Positions 15,511-28,700 of a stretch of DNA of 64,000 nucleotides are shown here, one piece after another. The notes beneath the pieces are model-generated. The model saw only the letters and a list, made by a program, of their open reading frames with translations, made no database searches and was not told the origin of the DNA. The stretch comes from Otis tarda. Taxonomy: Eukaryota > Chordata > Aves > Otidiformes > Otididae. A program made the translations under genes and the position numbers. Location: the NCBI GenBank assembly GCA_026413225.1, contig CM048572.1, positions 3,720,001-3,784,000 of the forward strand. The letters run 5' to 3'. Each line of letters begins with the position of its first letter. Position 1 is the first letter of the stretch.

Positions 15511-16561
15511 AACCTCTTGACATAGGAGACAATCCTAATCCTCCCACCTGCTTTTCTTGAATGCTTTTTCATTATTCCAAAAGTAAAGGCAATAATTATT
15601 ATCTCGCTTGATGATAAATATATTTAAAGCTTTCTTAAGTTCAGATATGAAATCTGAAAAGCATGCATCATGGTTGTAAATGTATACAATATAATAGCCC
15701 ATATAGAATTCAGTGGCCTTTGACAAGTTTTCCACATGCACAAATGCTATGCTGTGTACTTTTTGCGTGTACTTCTGTACAACTTGGAGAAAGCAGTAAA
15801 ACCCTATGAACCTTAGAGCCTATTCCATACTTTAATAGATGTTCTTAGGGCTTTGACTGAAGTCTTAATTCTGTTTAAAAACACTTAATCTTGGAAATTC
15901 GTTGACTCATAGGTGTCTCCTTGTTGGTGCTGAGATGTAGCTCTTCCTCTTGTACCTCTGTCTCCTGGGCATGGACCACAGCTGAGCCTTCTTGTGCATC
16001 TATGGCAGAAGTGGAATGATTATAGATGCATGGAGTATCTACCAATACAATAAAATGGAGTGTTTTTTCTGCCATTACCTCACCTGCAATCTGAAATCCA
16101 ACCACTAGTCTATATTTTTTCCTTGCTATTTACGTCACCATAAATAACAATGTTTTTATAAATAAATTATGTTTTTAAAATACATGCATAATTACTGTTG
16201 CCTTCATTTATTGACTGTAATTGCAGGTTTGCTGCAAAAGCTCTGTTACCCAGGACAGTGTAACAATTTCTGTTGTTTGTTTACTTTTTGCCTGTACTGC
16301 AGTGGCCACTGCTACACCGATATCGAAGTGAAATTGAGAAATCCCTGCGCGCGCACACACAATAAGCTGTGCAATCATTTCGTGCCAACACAGCTGCAGC
16401 TGTGCTAAGAGAGGGCAAATGTTCAGAGGTGTAGGTGAAAGACTGTAGGTTTGGTAGACACCTTTATAATCAGTTCAGGCATGTAAGAGAGTTCAGCAAA
16501 TTTTTGATTAGGTGAAAGTAAATGGAGAGTTTGGTGCAGAAGTGAAGGAAAGTGAAGAGAA

Positions 16562-16720
16562 ATGTGGTGGATGCCCGATCCCTGGAAGCATTCCAGGCCA
16601 GCTTGGATGGGGCTCTGAGCAACCTGATCTGGTTGGAGATGTCCCTGCTCCTTGCAGGGGGGTTGGACAGGATGGGCTTTGAAGGTCCCTTCCAACCCAA
16701 ACCGTTCTGTGATTCTATGA
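16562..16720 (+). mobile_element. CR1 LINE, truncated 3' end
   Basis: A 5'-truncated copy of the avian CR1 non-LTR retrotransposon. A frame across it reads VVDARSLEAFQASLDGALSN, then LIWLEMSLLLAGGLD, the usual C-terminal end of CR1 ORF2. It ends with TTCCAACCC and the octamer-like gattctatga typical of CR1 3' ends. It is about 90% identical over 154 nt to the opposite-strand copy at 17969-18122. Confidence 0.93.
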
Positions 16721-17968
16721 AATGGTTCCGACTTCTCTAAACACACAGTAAACTTCCTTTTCCATAGTCTCTTCACTTCAGAATACTTAACAGTTCAAAG
16801 TACTTGGCTCTAAAAATCCCATAACAAATTTTTTTTTACTTTTTTTTCTTCCCAGAATACTAGTATAACTACAGCAGCAGTCAATCAACATTACAGTAAT
16901 GCAATCTTATTGAATTTCTGCCAGGAATGTAAATGAGAAGCTATTCTGTTTTAAAAGCGTCAGCTAATATAATTAATTGCATTCATTTTCAAGGTGATGT
17001 CTTGCTTGTTTGGGGGAGTGAGCCATAGGGGATAAAAAATTGGAAATTTTATCACTGATTACAAAAGGAATAGTGATCTGCTAATTGCCTTTTTCAGTTT
17101 CTTGACAGTTTTTATCTCTTCCTAGCGAAACAATCTGCTTCAAGTCACTGAAAACGTTTGTGTGTTGAGAGATTAGGATAAATATATTACAAGTAACTCT
17201 TTAGTTGTAAATTTGTTGTTTTCTTTCATCAGGAACTAGATTTGTCTCCTGTGTTTTGTAGCAAGTCTGGCCATTTTACCCTGCGCCCCCTGTGCTTTAG
17301 ACAAAAATACGTTTTGAAGACCTTATGTGAGATTTCAGCAATGCGGAATGTGGCTGGGAGCCAGCCTCTCTTGCTGGGTGTGGTGGAACAGAGCCTTGTT
17401 GGCACCTGGGCTCCCACAGTTTCAGCTCCAGGAAATACTGAAGAGATGTTTACCTTGAAATTAAGGATTATAATGCTGAATGTTTAAGGGACACACTCCA
17501 TTCATACGAACATAAATGCAGCTGGATCTCCCCTTCTCAGGTTCAAAGCTCAGAACGTGGCTTAAGTTTTACAAGACAAATTTTAAAAAGAAAAAGCTTC
17601 ATAATCAGAGAATCCTGAGAACAGCTGTGATAGGACATTCAGGAAGGTTTTTTAAAGCTCTTTGGCCTTTGATGCAAAGCATATTTGTACTTCTGACAGT
17701 TATACTGATTACTCTTAGATTAAAATGTGGTGCATTTCATACCTATAGGAAATGACCTGTGGTATGTCTCAGTCTGTCCCATGTACCACCTACACAGATA
17801 AGGAGCGTAAGAGTTTGTTTTTAATCACAGCATCTCTCTTACAGAACACATACCATCATACAAGACTTGTCTATACAATGTGGTTCAAAGTCTCTGTATA
17901 TCCCAATTCTATATGTCAAGAGGAGACTGGCTGTTCCCACCAATTTCTGTATTTCTGGGAGAAGGAAA
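16721..17968 (+). other. PTPRT: PTPRT intron 2, block 2 (between an inverted CR1 pair)
   Basis: These 1248 nt of intron separate a + strand CR1 end from a - strand CR1 end. No repeat or gene was recognised. The stretch 16860-17180 has few homopolymers and several homeodomain-like TAATTA/AATTAATT motifs. It would form the loop if the two flanking CR1 copies pair in the transcript. Confidence 0.7.
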
Positions 17969-18158
17969 TCACAGAATTGTAGAATGGTTTGGGTTGGAAG
18001 GGAGCTTCAAAAGTCACCCAGCCCAACCCCCCTGCAAGGAGCAGGGACATCTCCAACCAGATCAGGTTGCTCAGAGCCCCATCCAACCTGGCCTGGAATG
18101 TTTCCAGGGATGGGGCATCCACTGCCTCTCTGGGCAACCTGTTCCAGTATTCTACCAA
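17969..18158 (-). mobile_element. CR1 LINE, truncated 3' end (inverted copy)
   Basis: A CR1 3' end on the - strand. The reverse frame reads LVEYWNRLPREAVDAPSLET, then FQARLDGALSNLIWLEMSLL, the familiar end of CR1 ORF2. The 3' end lies at the left, where the reverse strand ends in cattctacaattctgtga. The right boundary is approximate: similarity fades just past the cctgttccag stretch near 18150. Confidence 0.93.
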
Positions 18159-21100
18159 ATCGAACCAAAAGGAAGCTGAGATTTTCAGCAAATCTCTGTT
18201 GCTGAAGCACGATTGGGGAACCCTTGACTAGAGGACCAGAGCTGCCAGGCATGCTCAAATGCATCGCTGTGTCTTAGCAGAAATACAGCTTCTGTGACCA
18301 ACTACTTAATAACAGTATTTTTAGGTTTTTTTTCCTCCTATGTTCTGCAGTAGCAATCTGGAAAAATTAAAAGTTATCAATAGGAATTGAGAAAGATTTT
18401 TCAAATCTTTTTGCCTTTTTTTTCTTCTTTTTTTTTTTTTTCAGTTTTAAGTATTCTAAAGGCAAACTCTTGTGAACTAAAGAGACAAGCAACTTTTGAG
18501 AGTTTTGGCATAGGTGGAGGGCCTCCTGATGTTTTACTGTTAGTAATTAAGAGGCAGTAAAAGGTTAGGAAGATTTGTTTAGTTTATCAAAATGAAGTTT
18601 CTGAGAGCCCAGATTCAGTTTCCTATTTAAGATCTTATGGCTAATGTAGGCCAATTAAAAGCAAGCAAGTGAAAAATATACATAATCCCTGCAGCTGGTA
18701 ACTGTGGTAAGAAAGAAGGTAACTCGCCTTTTGCAAATTGTCAGCATTCCTGGAAGAAATTATTTGAGAGTTGGAGTCAGAACGTACTTTTGCTGAACTT
18801 CAAGCACAACATGCTTCCTTCTAACATGCTGAGACCAAAATCTAAAAAGGTGGAGCTTTTTTTTTTTTTTTTTCCCCTCCTCTTGTACTTTACAGGACAT
18901 ATTAGAGCTGTATGGACTGATAGCCTGTAATCTCAGTGCACCATTTGCAAGGTATAAACAAGTATTAAAGAAAAAAATGAAATAAATATGTGACAAGAAT
19001 CTAATGTGTTCTATATGTGCAAGTGAAACTAGTGTCTCTGTAACGATGGGCCTTTCAGAGCCCTCTGTGCCTGAGCTGGGAGTGGGGAGAGGATGATAAT
19101 CAGTTATGTTACTGCAGCTGCACCATGTGAGCAGGGTGACAGCCTCAGGGCGACAGTTTCTGAGGTTTTTCCGTCCGTGTACTCCAGTATATCCTGACTG
19201 GCAGCCTGTGGATAACTTGGTAAATGGATCTGTACAAAAAGATCTATTTGGTTCTGTTGAATTCTGTAGAAAAACATATTGAATGTAGATGGAGTTATGG
19301 AAGTGGAGGCTCAGACAAGTGTCTGACCTGTGTGGGTTCCTTCAGGCGCTTCAGGCTTTCACATACGAATAGAAAAGGTGTGGACTCTGTGACCTAAGTG
19401 CATTGGCAGATTTGGATGCCTGAATCTGAATTTAGTGAGGCAGAGACCCCGCTGATGCCAGCAGTAACCCAGTTCCAGGGTGTTTAACAAACCAGAGCAA
19501 GAACCTCTAAAAAGTATCAGTAAATAAACAGAAAGAGGCAGAAGCTGAATAAGCAATAAAGTATTGGACAGCGTATGGAAAAAGATCACAAGCGATGCTT
19601 GCTGGTTCACTGAGGCTTAACTAATTCCCTTGTACTCAATTCTATTTGGGAATGAACAAGTAAATACTTTGTACTGGAAGACTGGTTGCTTCTATAGTAA
19701 AAACAAGGTGGGGATTTTTTTTCCCCCCTTTAAGTATTTTTTTTTTCCTAAGTAAAATCAACGCAAAAAAGCAGATAAACGTAGAAGTAACAAGATGTTA
19801 AATGAAGTTGCCCTTGATAACTGTCACATCTACCTCTCTCACTGTTGTAACAGCAATATGAACCAACATTTCTGCGATGATTTAGAAATTACCTGCAGTG
19901 CTTTGTAAACCGGCTCTGTTGTAAATTCGCTTCATTTTCCCTTGGTTCGTTTGCTGCTGTTCTTCAGGAAGAGGTGGGGCAGGAGAGAGTGAAATGGAAG
20001 CAGTATTTCTGCTAGAGCATCCTTCTCTCCTCCTTTCCACGCTTGTGCATTGCCCGTGTCACCTTAAGTGGTGGCAGAAATCCGCAACTACTTAGGACAC
20101 CCATTAAACGCTGAATTCAGCACTTACTCTTTTTAATCCCAGTAGTTGTTACCAGCACTGAAAGCCCCTGAGCCCAGTTGAGTTAACTGCTGTGGCTGTC
20201 ACCCACTTATTTTTCTTTCCTGCCCGAATGAGATGTCTCCCCTGGAAATAATGGGAGTCTGGGATGCAAAAGGCAGAGCTTTCAAATGTTAAACCAGATG
20301 GCAATTATCCTGAATTAGGCGCTCGTTTGCAATACTCTCAGTTTTTGGAGTTGTGGGTTTGGTTTTTTGTTTTTTGGTTTGGTTTTGTTTTTTTTTTCCA
20401 AGCACTTGTGATTACTCTGGTTAGACATTTAAAGACTTGTGTGCTTTTTAACTGGTTCTGGTATATTGGGAAGGCAATGGACTCCTCCTGGGGACAGCAC
20501 AGATGTGCTGGAGGGACCCGGCTGGCTTCTCATTGTACGGAGCGTTAATGGTCCAGTACCTAACAGCAGACTGTATGACCCCTTTTCCATTCAGACAATC
20601 TACGTAATTTCCCTACCAGTGCCATATTGGCTATATACCATATTCATCTGGTTTTGGAGCCTTTTTAAAAATTGCATTTAGAGCTATAACCTAGAATACA
20701 GGTCAGAAGCTTTCCCGATCTGGTCGAGCTGCCTTTAGAGCAATTGTACAAGAATCGCTCAGATTTGTGTAATCGGGAAGAAAGTTGCTGCCTCCACAGA
20801 TCCATTCAGCCTTCAATAGTTGCTCTATGATCAGTTTGGACTGCAAAGTGAAAAATAAGTGATTGGGATTGTTTTATTCCAGTGCCTTCAGGATTATTTT
20901 TCCAGTTTGTAAAACTCACAGATACTTCTACGCATGTTCTGATTTCTAAAGTCACTTTATTTTCCATGTCCTGGCACAACCCCTGAGATGTTTGAAGAGC
21001 AGGGTGATACCAGGTGATCATTATTTTGAAAATACCTGAGGAAGTGGGAGTTTTGTTGCATAGATCCAGGTTTGCTATTCAGATTACTCTGTTTTGGTTT

Positions 21101-21608
21101 TTCACTCTTCCTAAGGAAAGCTTCCACTATCTCTATTGATTGCTGGGGGTAACTGTGTTGAGTTTCTTGTTCTCAAGGAAATAATCTCTGAGGAGATGAT
21201 AAATAGGAGTGAACAAAATTTATTTTCAGCTGATGTGCAAGCCCGTGTCATACATTAGAAAGTATTGAAGGGCTGATAATAAACATTTGCTATTTTCTGT
21301 AAACTTGCATTCCAGTGCTGAATATACTGGATATAATAAACAATTTTGTTTATGAGGCAGTGTCCTGTCTATCACACCAGATAGACTACCTGAGGAAACA
21401 CTGCGTTGAGAGACTGTTATGACAGATGGAGCCCAAAGTTATGGACTGGATAAACTCAACAGACCTTTTGAAGGGATGGGCCATGGACTAAGGGAATTAT
21501 ATCTGTGTGTATGCATACAAGTAGATCAGAGGAAGAAAAAGTTGATGATAAATTGGAAAGTGTAGGATCTGGGCATGATGTAGATGGTATGGAATAAGGG
21601 GTGGATAA
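18159..21608 (+). other. PTPRT: PTPRT intron 2, block 3
   Basis: Intron sequence with T-rich runs at about 18416-18443 and 18857-18873 and a T/G tract at about 20355-20398. Nothing else was recognised. Confidence 0.75.
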
Positions 21609-22057
21609 TGTCCTGGTTCTGGCTAGGATAGAGTTAATATTCACCTGAGCTGGGTGGAGAACTGAAGCTGGTAGCCCCTGTGGCTGGGATAGTTAACTAA
21701 TTAGCTAACAGCTGGGGTTAATTTACCCAAATTAGCCAAAGGGCTATTCCATCGCCTCTGACATCATGCTCAGTATATAAGTGAGGAGGGTGCTGAAGGG
21801 AGTTTCCTGCTACTTGGAAGAAACTGGCTGTGGAGATTTGTTGTAAGCCATTATACTGTATTTGTATTCCATCACTGTTTTGTTTTCTTCTGTCATTACT
21901 GTTAAATTTACTTTTTGTTCAATCTTAACCCACGTGTTTTTTTTTTTTTTTTCCTGGTTTTCTTTTGTTTACCAATTCTCCCCCTGTTCTCTCAGAGGGT
22001 GGGGGGAGTGGGAGAGAGACTGCATAGTCTGGTCCCGATCGGGGCTGAACTACGACA
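21609..22057 (+). mobile_element. Solo LTR of an avian endogenous retrovirus
   Basis: A sequence of about 449 bp beginning TGTCCTGG and ending CTACGACA (TG...CA), as retroviral LTRs do. Its opening, with ggctaggatagagttaat, is a pattern I associate with LTRs common in bird genomes. A TATA box, tatataa, lies at 21774-21780 after catcatgctcag, as in a U3 promoter. Downstream are a T-rich stretch and a G-rich block before the terminal gatcggggctgaactacga. No internal retroviral genes flank it, so it is a solo LTR left by recombination. The flanks (gataa before, ggcag after) do not match as a 5-bp target-site duplication. The exact family cannot be named from here. Confidence 0.8.
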
Positions 22058-23770
22058 GGCAGTTACAATAATTTTTTCTTTATCAATTTAAAAATTGCAT
22101 AATAGAAATTCACAGACAACTTTCAGCAAGTGCTCAAGGGACTCAGGTACTTAAATCCCATTTCCACAGATGACTCAATGTTTTGAAATAGAAGTCCTAT
22201 TGGTAAGCTTTCTTTGTTTCTCTTAAGTACTTTGGAGAATGTTACGTATTCCAAATTCTCTTCTTCCAAATTTTATCCTCCTTATCCAGATGTAAAGTGA
22301 GATACTAAATGCAAGAGGAAATCAGGTGTTGAATTTATTCTTGAACGTAGCTGAATTGAGTAGGCAACAAAAATAAAAAGTGGAGTAGTTCTTGTGTAAA
22401 ATTGGTCATAGAAGAATAATGAGCATAATCTGAAGTAGGGGAAGGAATGGCACCATCCTCTGGAATGAGGGTTGATATTTGTGTACGTTAGAGAAACTGA
22501 GTAGAAATATTTATGGAGGAGGAAACCACTGAAGATCTGAAATTGTTGTGTGAGTGAGGCTTAACTGTGTATTTTACCTCTTTGCTATCTAGCAAATTGT
22601 CCAAATGATAACTCCTACAATTGGCCTGTGGAATTTTTTACAGGGATATGACTGGGAAGTTTGTAGCAAGATGCTGAAAATACAGACTTAAGATTTTGTA
22701 TAAAGGTTATTTATAATCAAAATAATAAAGAAGATTAAAGCTTGTTCCAGCCTAGAGGTTAGGACAGGATGTGATTTGGGAGCTCTAGATAAATGTAAGG
22801 CAGTGAAGCTGTAAAAGCTGAAAACAAGGGGACTCTAAGTAACTATAAGTAATCATACAGGTTTGGTTATTTTGGGGTTTTTTTTTCTGTTTTTTTTTTT
22901 TTTTTGAATAGGCTGTAATAGAAAAAAGGATTATAGAGGATAAAGCTTTAATGCATTGCTCAGCAGCATTAAAAGCACAATAAAAGCAAACAAATTCTGG
23001 AACAAATGAGCAGAATGAATAAAAATTCTAGTGGTCTCTTCAGGGCTGCTGGGGTGACTTCATTAAGTAGAACTCATCTTGTTATACAAAGGCCTGTTAG
23101 AAAACAGAGGATACAGCAAAGGTCAAACTGGAATGTTCTGGCGCCCTGAGGATCTAAAAGGGAGATTGGAAAAATGTAGGTTTAGTAGCCTTTAGAAAAT
23201 AGAGGTGGGAAAACCGATAAACAGGGGGCTTCATTGGATTATAAAGATGTTCTGCTGGGAATAAAATTCTGCAGGAATATCTGAGCTGGTGATACGTTGA
23301 AGAACAAGGCATTGTGAACTGGAAGTGAGAGAGGGCTATGCATGTCAATCAGAATTCCTTGGAATAAAGAAAAATACATCAAATAGAGACTTTCAAGGAG
23401 AAGAGTAGGGTAAATGCTCCAAATACTTTTAAAAGACTAACTAAGCTGTAACTCGGTATGGGAAGGAAGAGGGAAGTGGCTTTCCACCAGCCCCCTTCCT
23501 CCATAAAAATGTCCCCGATTTTATTTGCAAAAGCGTTTCACACATCTAAGCTCTTTTCATGTAGTTGGAATAGTGTTGGAGGGAGGAGATTTTAAGATTC
23601 CTTTGGCTACTGAGTTTGTTAATGAAAATCCAGGCTGAAGAGGGGAGAAAAGCTCTGAAGTTATACTGAAAAATGAGCATTGGTTTGATGTTGCTGGTAA
23701 TCTGGACCTTCTCCCAAAAGTCTCTATGTGGTGGTTCTAGAGTGACAGTGCTCTCTGATGTGTGCTTTAG
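22058..23770 (+). other. PTPRT: PTPRT intron 2, block 4
   Basis: Intron sequence between the solo LTR and the third CR1 piece. It has a T-rich run at about 22878-22905 and a purine-leaning + strand near 22260-22560. No feature was recognised. Confidence 0.75.
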
Positions 23771-23885
23771 TCATAGAATCATAGAACGGTTTGGGTTGGA
23801 AGGGGCCTTCAAAGGTCAATCCAGTCCAACCCCCCTGCAAGGAGCAGGGACATCTTCCACTAGATCAGGTTGCTCAGAGCCTCAT
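23771..23885 (-). mobile_element. CR1 LINE, short 3' fragment
   Basis: About 115 nt of CR1 3' end on the - strand. The + strand begins tcatagaatcatagaacgg, two octamer units read backwards, and continues with the ggttgctcagagcc block shared with the 17969 copy. Similarity stops abruptly near 23885, as expected of 5' truncation. Confidence 0.92.
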
Positions 23886-25770
23886 TTTACTCAGCCATTC
23901 TCAACCACAGAACTTAATTGAGTTTGTTGCTTGTATTTCTTTATTAAGGAAGTGTGATATGTAACACCACACTAGTGACAAAGAAATACACAGTAGGGCT
24001 GAAGGCAAAAAGCCCAAACAAGTGTCCTTTTTGTATGAGTTTATTGGTTCAGTACACACGGTATCATATATGGAACTATTGTTTTTTCTCTCCTATTTTT
24101 TTAATTGAATGCTTTAATTATACTTTATGCAGCCATTTAGACAGCAGTTATCATCCAAACAATGTATTTGGTGCATTCTCTGTATCCTAAATGTTTTATT
24201 TGTCCAGTCTGTGTGCTCTCACTGAACAACTGCACAGGAATATTTTGTGGATTTTTTGGGGCTAATTTGACTAAGAGACCGTCTGCTCAGGTTGTCTAGA
24301 TGCTTATTGTTTATGTGTCAAATTTTTCATGCTTCATTTGTAGGGATAATGATTTTTCAAGATGTGAAGATATCACTTTGTCCTGAAGCAATGGTATTTG
24401 TTTCTCTTGGGGGATAAGAATTAACTTAAGTACCCTGATAAATAGTAAATAGAATGAAGTCATAAATATTGATTCTTTCACTAAAAAAGCTTTGTTTTTT
24501 AAACATGTTTCCAAACTTAATTCTTGCAAGCAAAAAGGAACCATTTAAGCATTATTTTTCTTAATTAAACCACTAGCTTTCCCAGAATGTATACTTCAGA
24601 TTCCCAAGTTGTTTTTGGCATCTCTACACGGATTTCTCAAGAATGCAATTACTACACTGTAAAATCGTCTAGTAATGTTTGAGAGCAGAGTCAAAAAAAC
24701 CAGTACTGTCTATGACCCTGTCTATGACAACTTTGACACTAGTTGTGACCATGTCACTCCTTTTCCATCTATTTGTGCTGACTCCCCCGTATATGTTTGA
24801 CTATTTTAACAATTTCCTTGAAATTACTCCAGTGGCAAGTGTTCCATCATTTCCCACAGGTGACTCTTTCACAGATTAAGTTGTCCTTGCTTTGAGAAAA
24901 CATTGTGTCGTATCCAGCATAAATGTTTCTTTGTTTAGTCGTATCTCTTTAGAAGTTTGATCTACTGTAGCAAGAAATTTAGAATTTCCTACATCAGGCA
25001 ATTTTTTTTTTTTTTCTTAATGATATCAACAAATGTTAGGGATGGCTACCACTGTCTGGAGCTCTGTCATTACATGAAGTAGTTCTACAGCACGCAGTTG
25101 TACTGCTGCACCTCAGCTCTGGCCTGAAGGACTCTGATGTTCGCCAATACAAAACCAACACAACGTGTATCTCTTCTGAAGGGAATTTGTATCCTCAGTG
25201 TGATCCTGTCTGCAGTGAAAATGAAAGTGCTTCCCACCCTAGTTTTCTTTTTGTGAAGTCCCTCAATTTAGGAGCTCCTCTTAAACCTTCAGTGTGTTTT
25301 CTTCTCATCTCCAAAAGTATATCTTGTGTATTGTTGTGAGGAGTAATTTGCAGGCTGGCCCCTTGAAGAGCTGGTTTTTGTGGTCTGTTTCCTCTTCCGG
25401 TAAGAAGAGCTGTTAGGAACGGTGGAGGTGGTCATTCAGAAGCTCAGTCATTGATAAAGTACTGGCTTTGGGTTTTTTCGTTAAATGAAAGTGTCGGTCT
25501 TCAGAATAATTTTTAGGGGAGAAATGTGTTGATTACTGCCATAGGGCAATCTTATTGCAAACTTTGTTGTGTGTCTCTGCCATTTGAGGTCTAACAGGAT
25601 GAGATCTTAACTCCCATTAGAAAGGAAAGAACTGTACTTGGGAAATGTTGAAGATTTCTGCATCCTTTAGATCTTTGCAAATAACAAAGGCAATTATGCT
25701 TATGCTAAGCTGAAACTAAATGGAGCTTTGGGGGCTCTTCTGCTTGTATGGGGTTTGTGGGTTGTAGTGA

Positions 25771-25789
25771 TTTTTTTTTTTTTTTTTTT
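25771..25789 (+). repeat. Poly-T, 19 nt
   Basis: An uninterrupted T run. Confidence 0.9.
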
Positions 25790-28700
25790 CCTCCTTGTTC
25801 TTAAATTTACCTCTTAACCAACAGGCCAGACTTTCAGTGTCTCTCTTGTCTCTCAGCTTTTTTGGAGCCTGGCCAGTTTGCAGCAGTTGAGAATTTAATT
25901 TTGCAGTTGTTTTCCCAATAAAAGAACAGTAACTTTTCCCATTCTGCAGCCTGCCTTTCTCATTCATGGTGTTTTTCAAAGGTCATGATATCTTAGCACA
26001 TTTTAAATGTCGCAGAGGATTTGAATAACTTCTACCCCAACATATGGCATGTATCATCAGTGAACTCTGCTACAGAAACTGAGAGCTGAAAGCAAAACTG
26101 CGTGAGGGGGTCTGGGCAGAAAGCAAGGTGAGGAAAAGTTAAAAATGTGGAACTAGTGGAACAGTGAGATGAATTAATAAAGCCATTTTAAATATTTGGA
26201 TAAAATAATTTGCTTGAATTCTTAAGAGAAATTACTGGCTTGTGTTCAGTCTGTGCACCACATGGATTTAATTTTATGTCTTTTGCCTGTTTGTAATGTA
26301 CTCTTAAAAATTAATAAGAGTGCAAATTTGAGGTAATTTGAGTAATGACAGGAATGGATACCTGCAGTTTAAAAGTAATTGTTGTTGTTAATTAACAGGC
26401 AGAACAGCAGTCAGGTTGAACTTGCTTGTGATCAGAGAAAGTCTGTAGACAACTGGTGAAGGAAGGAGCATCTCCCTTCATGTCCCCAGAAAGCCCTGTC
26501 TAAACACAAATTATTTATCGAGGGCACATGGGTCAGAGAGTTACTTGGCACTTAGTGGTATTTTCTGGAATTTGTTTCTTTTCATTGTGGTTATTTCCAG
26601 TTGTTGAAGTACTGTATTATGCATGAGTGTGCTATGACTATATATAAAAGTATTTTCTGCAGAGAAGAGATGGAACAGGCAGGACTGTATGGGAACTTAA
26701 TGAATTTCCACATAGGTTGTTCTGAATTCCAGTCTGATGACTCGTTCTGTGGGAATGTCTGACTCTAGCTTTCCTTGACTGAACTGGTGTAACTGGATCA
26801 CCAAAATCTACAGTGGCACTCAGGGACGCAGTTGTCCTTCCCCAGGCTGCCTCTTGGCGAACAGCTGAATGCCTTTTCAAAGCTGGCAAGCAGATTGTTT
26901 TGAACACTTGCTCATACCTCAGAAAAAGAAAAAAAAAAATAGCTCAAGTGCTCTGGAACAGCACTGAAACTATTTGTGGAGGTGAATGAGTAACTTCTAA
27001 GAGGACAGTTCTCCTCTACTTGTAAATTACTCTGCATATCTAGTTGAGAAACTAATGCTTATCACTGTGCCACCTGGCCCGTCTCATTTTGTGTGTGCAG
27101 TGGAAAAACACTGGAGAAAAGAGAATGGTCGGGAGTTGTATGGGATTTTTACATCCAGTGAAGATGCTTCCACTGGTGGCTTTTTCTGAGCAACGTTCGC
27201 TTGCTCAGCTTTACACAAAAGGTAGAAATACTGTTTGTAGTTTATCTTAATCACCTCAGTCTTTGACTTCAGCCCATTGAAGCAGACCATCAGAGGCTGA
27301 ATTTCTCTTACAGCACCAGGAATTGTGACTCTTCAGAGGGTCGCAACTTACCACATGCAAGCATAATATGTCTTCCTTCACTCAAACTGGACCTCCGTAG
27401 ATTTAATTGAACTACACTGCTGTTAGCGGGGTTTGCTGCTGTTTGGTCTCGCTTTATTTGGTATCCAAAACATAGCCTTTAAAAAGCAAAATTAAAGCTG
27501 AGTGAAAAAAACCAAACTGCAGAAGAACAAAGTGTTACAGGAGGCAAATATCCCTGTATGTTTTACAGAAATAGGACTTTGGTTGCCAGAGGCGTTGTTT
27601 GTGACTTTACAGCTGAAGCTGAATTCTCTAAACCATGTAAAAAACTAAAAAAATGCCGCAATATAATACAAGATTTGAACATGTAGACAAGCACAGAGCT
27701 GTCTGTTTTGTCAGGAAGCATAGACAGGATCTGTGATATTTTTGGGAAGAAATCACCTTGGATGAGGGACATGCTGAAGTGGATAGCCTGGTCGTCTTCC
27801 TGTTCCTCAGCTGTGCTCTCTGTCGAGGCACAGACTACATCACATTCCTCAAGATTAAACAGCTATTTAATGTTTTAAAACAGCATCTGTAATGTATGCT
27901 GGCACTTGTTTTCAAACAGCTATTACAGAAGATTTTTGTAAGTGTTTCTGTGCTTGGTTGCTCTTTGTGAGCTAACAACATAAATGTTTTCTGTGTCATT
28001 GCGAGATGGTGGTGGGGGAGACGCTTGCCATGTAGACATGCTGTTGTCCAAAATCCCAAAGGACGGCAAGGCACAACTACTTGTGACTGTCGTCGTACAT
28101 CTGTTAGGAATACAGATACCCATTCTGATGACGTGCACCCATATTTGTGTAGTTTCTCAGCTTAAGTCATCAGCTATTATGTGGTATTGCTATGATACTG
28201 GGCAGGCTTCGTTTCTGTTCGTATTCCAGTAAGTGGCAAGAACGTGTCTCCTTAGGGGGAAAAAATACAGAGGGTCTTAGCAGTCAGGACCCTTGGGCAC
28301 CTTTCAGTGATGGCATGGGCTACGTTGCTGCAAAAGGATCAGAATAGAAGGGAAGGCCAAAGGAATACTCAAGATGAGCGGGATGTGCTCAGGAGTCTGT
28401 TCAAGGCCCCTGTCTAAAACATTCCTTAAAGTAAGTTTGGCATTGAGCAGTAAATTAAAGATTTTTCTATCAGTATTTAAGACCCAAAATCCATTAAAAT
28501 ACAAATACTTTTAAGGTGATTGATAATGTGTCTTCCCAAGTACAAACCATTTAAAAGCAAAATAAAACATTCATTTTAATACCATTTTTTTGTTAATTAA
28601 ACTTCTAAGACATTACTGTTCACACAGTATGTTGGAAATATGGTTGCTGTGTCTTTCTTCCCTGTGCATCAGTGGTTATATGTTCTTTTCCAGATTAATT

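Noticed and set aside
16423..16776. A 117-codon - strand frame.
   Set aside because: It runs antisense through the CR1 3' end at 16562-16720.
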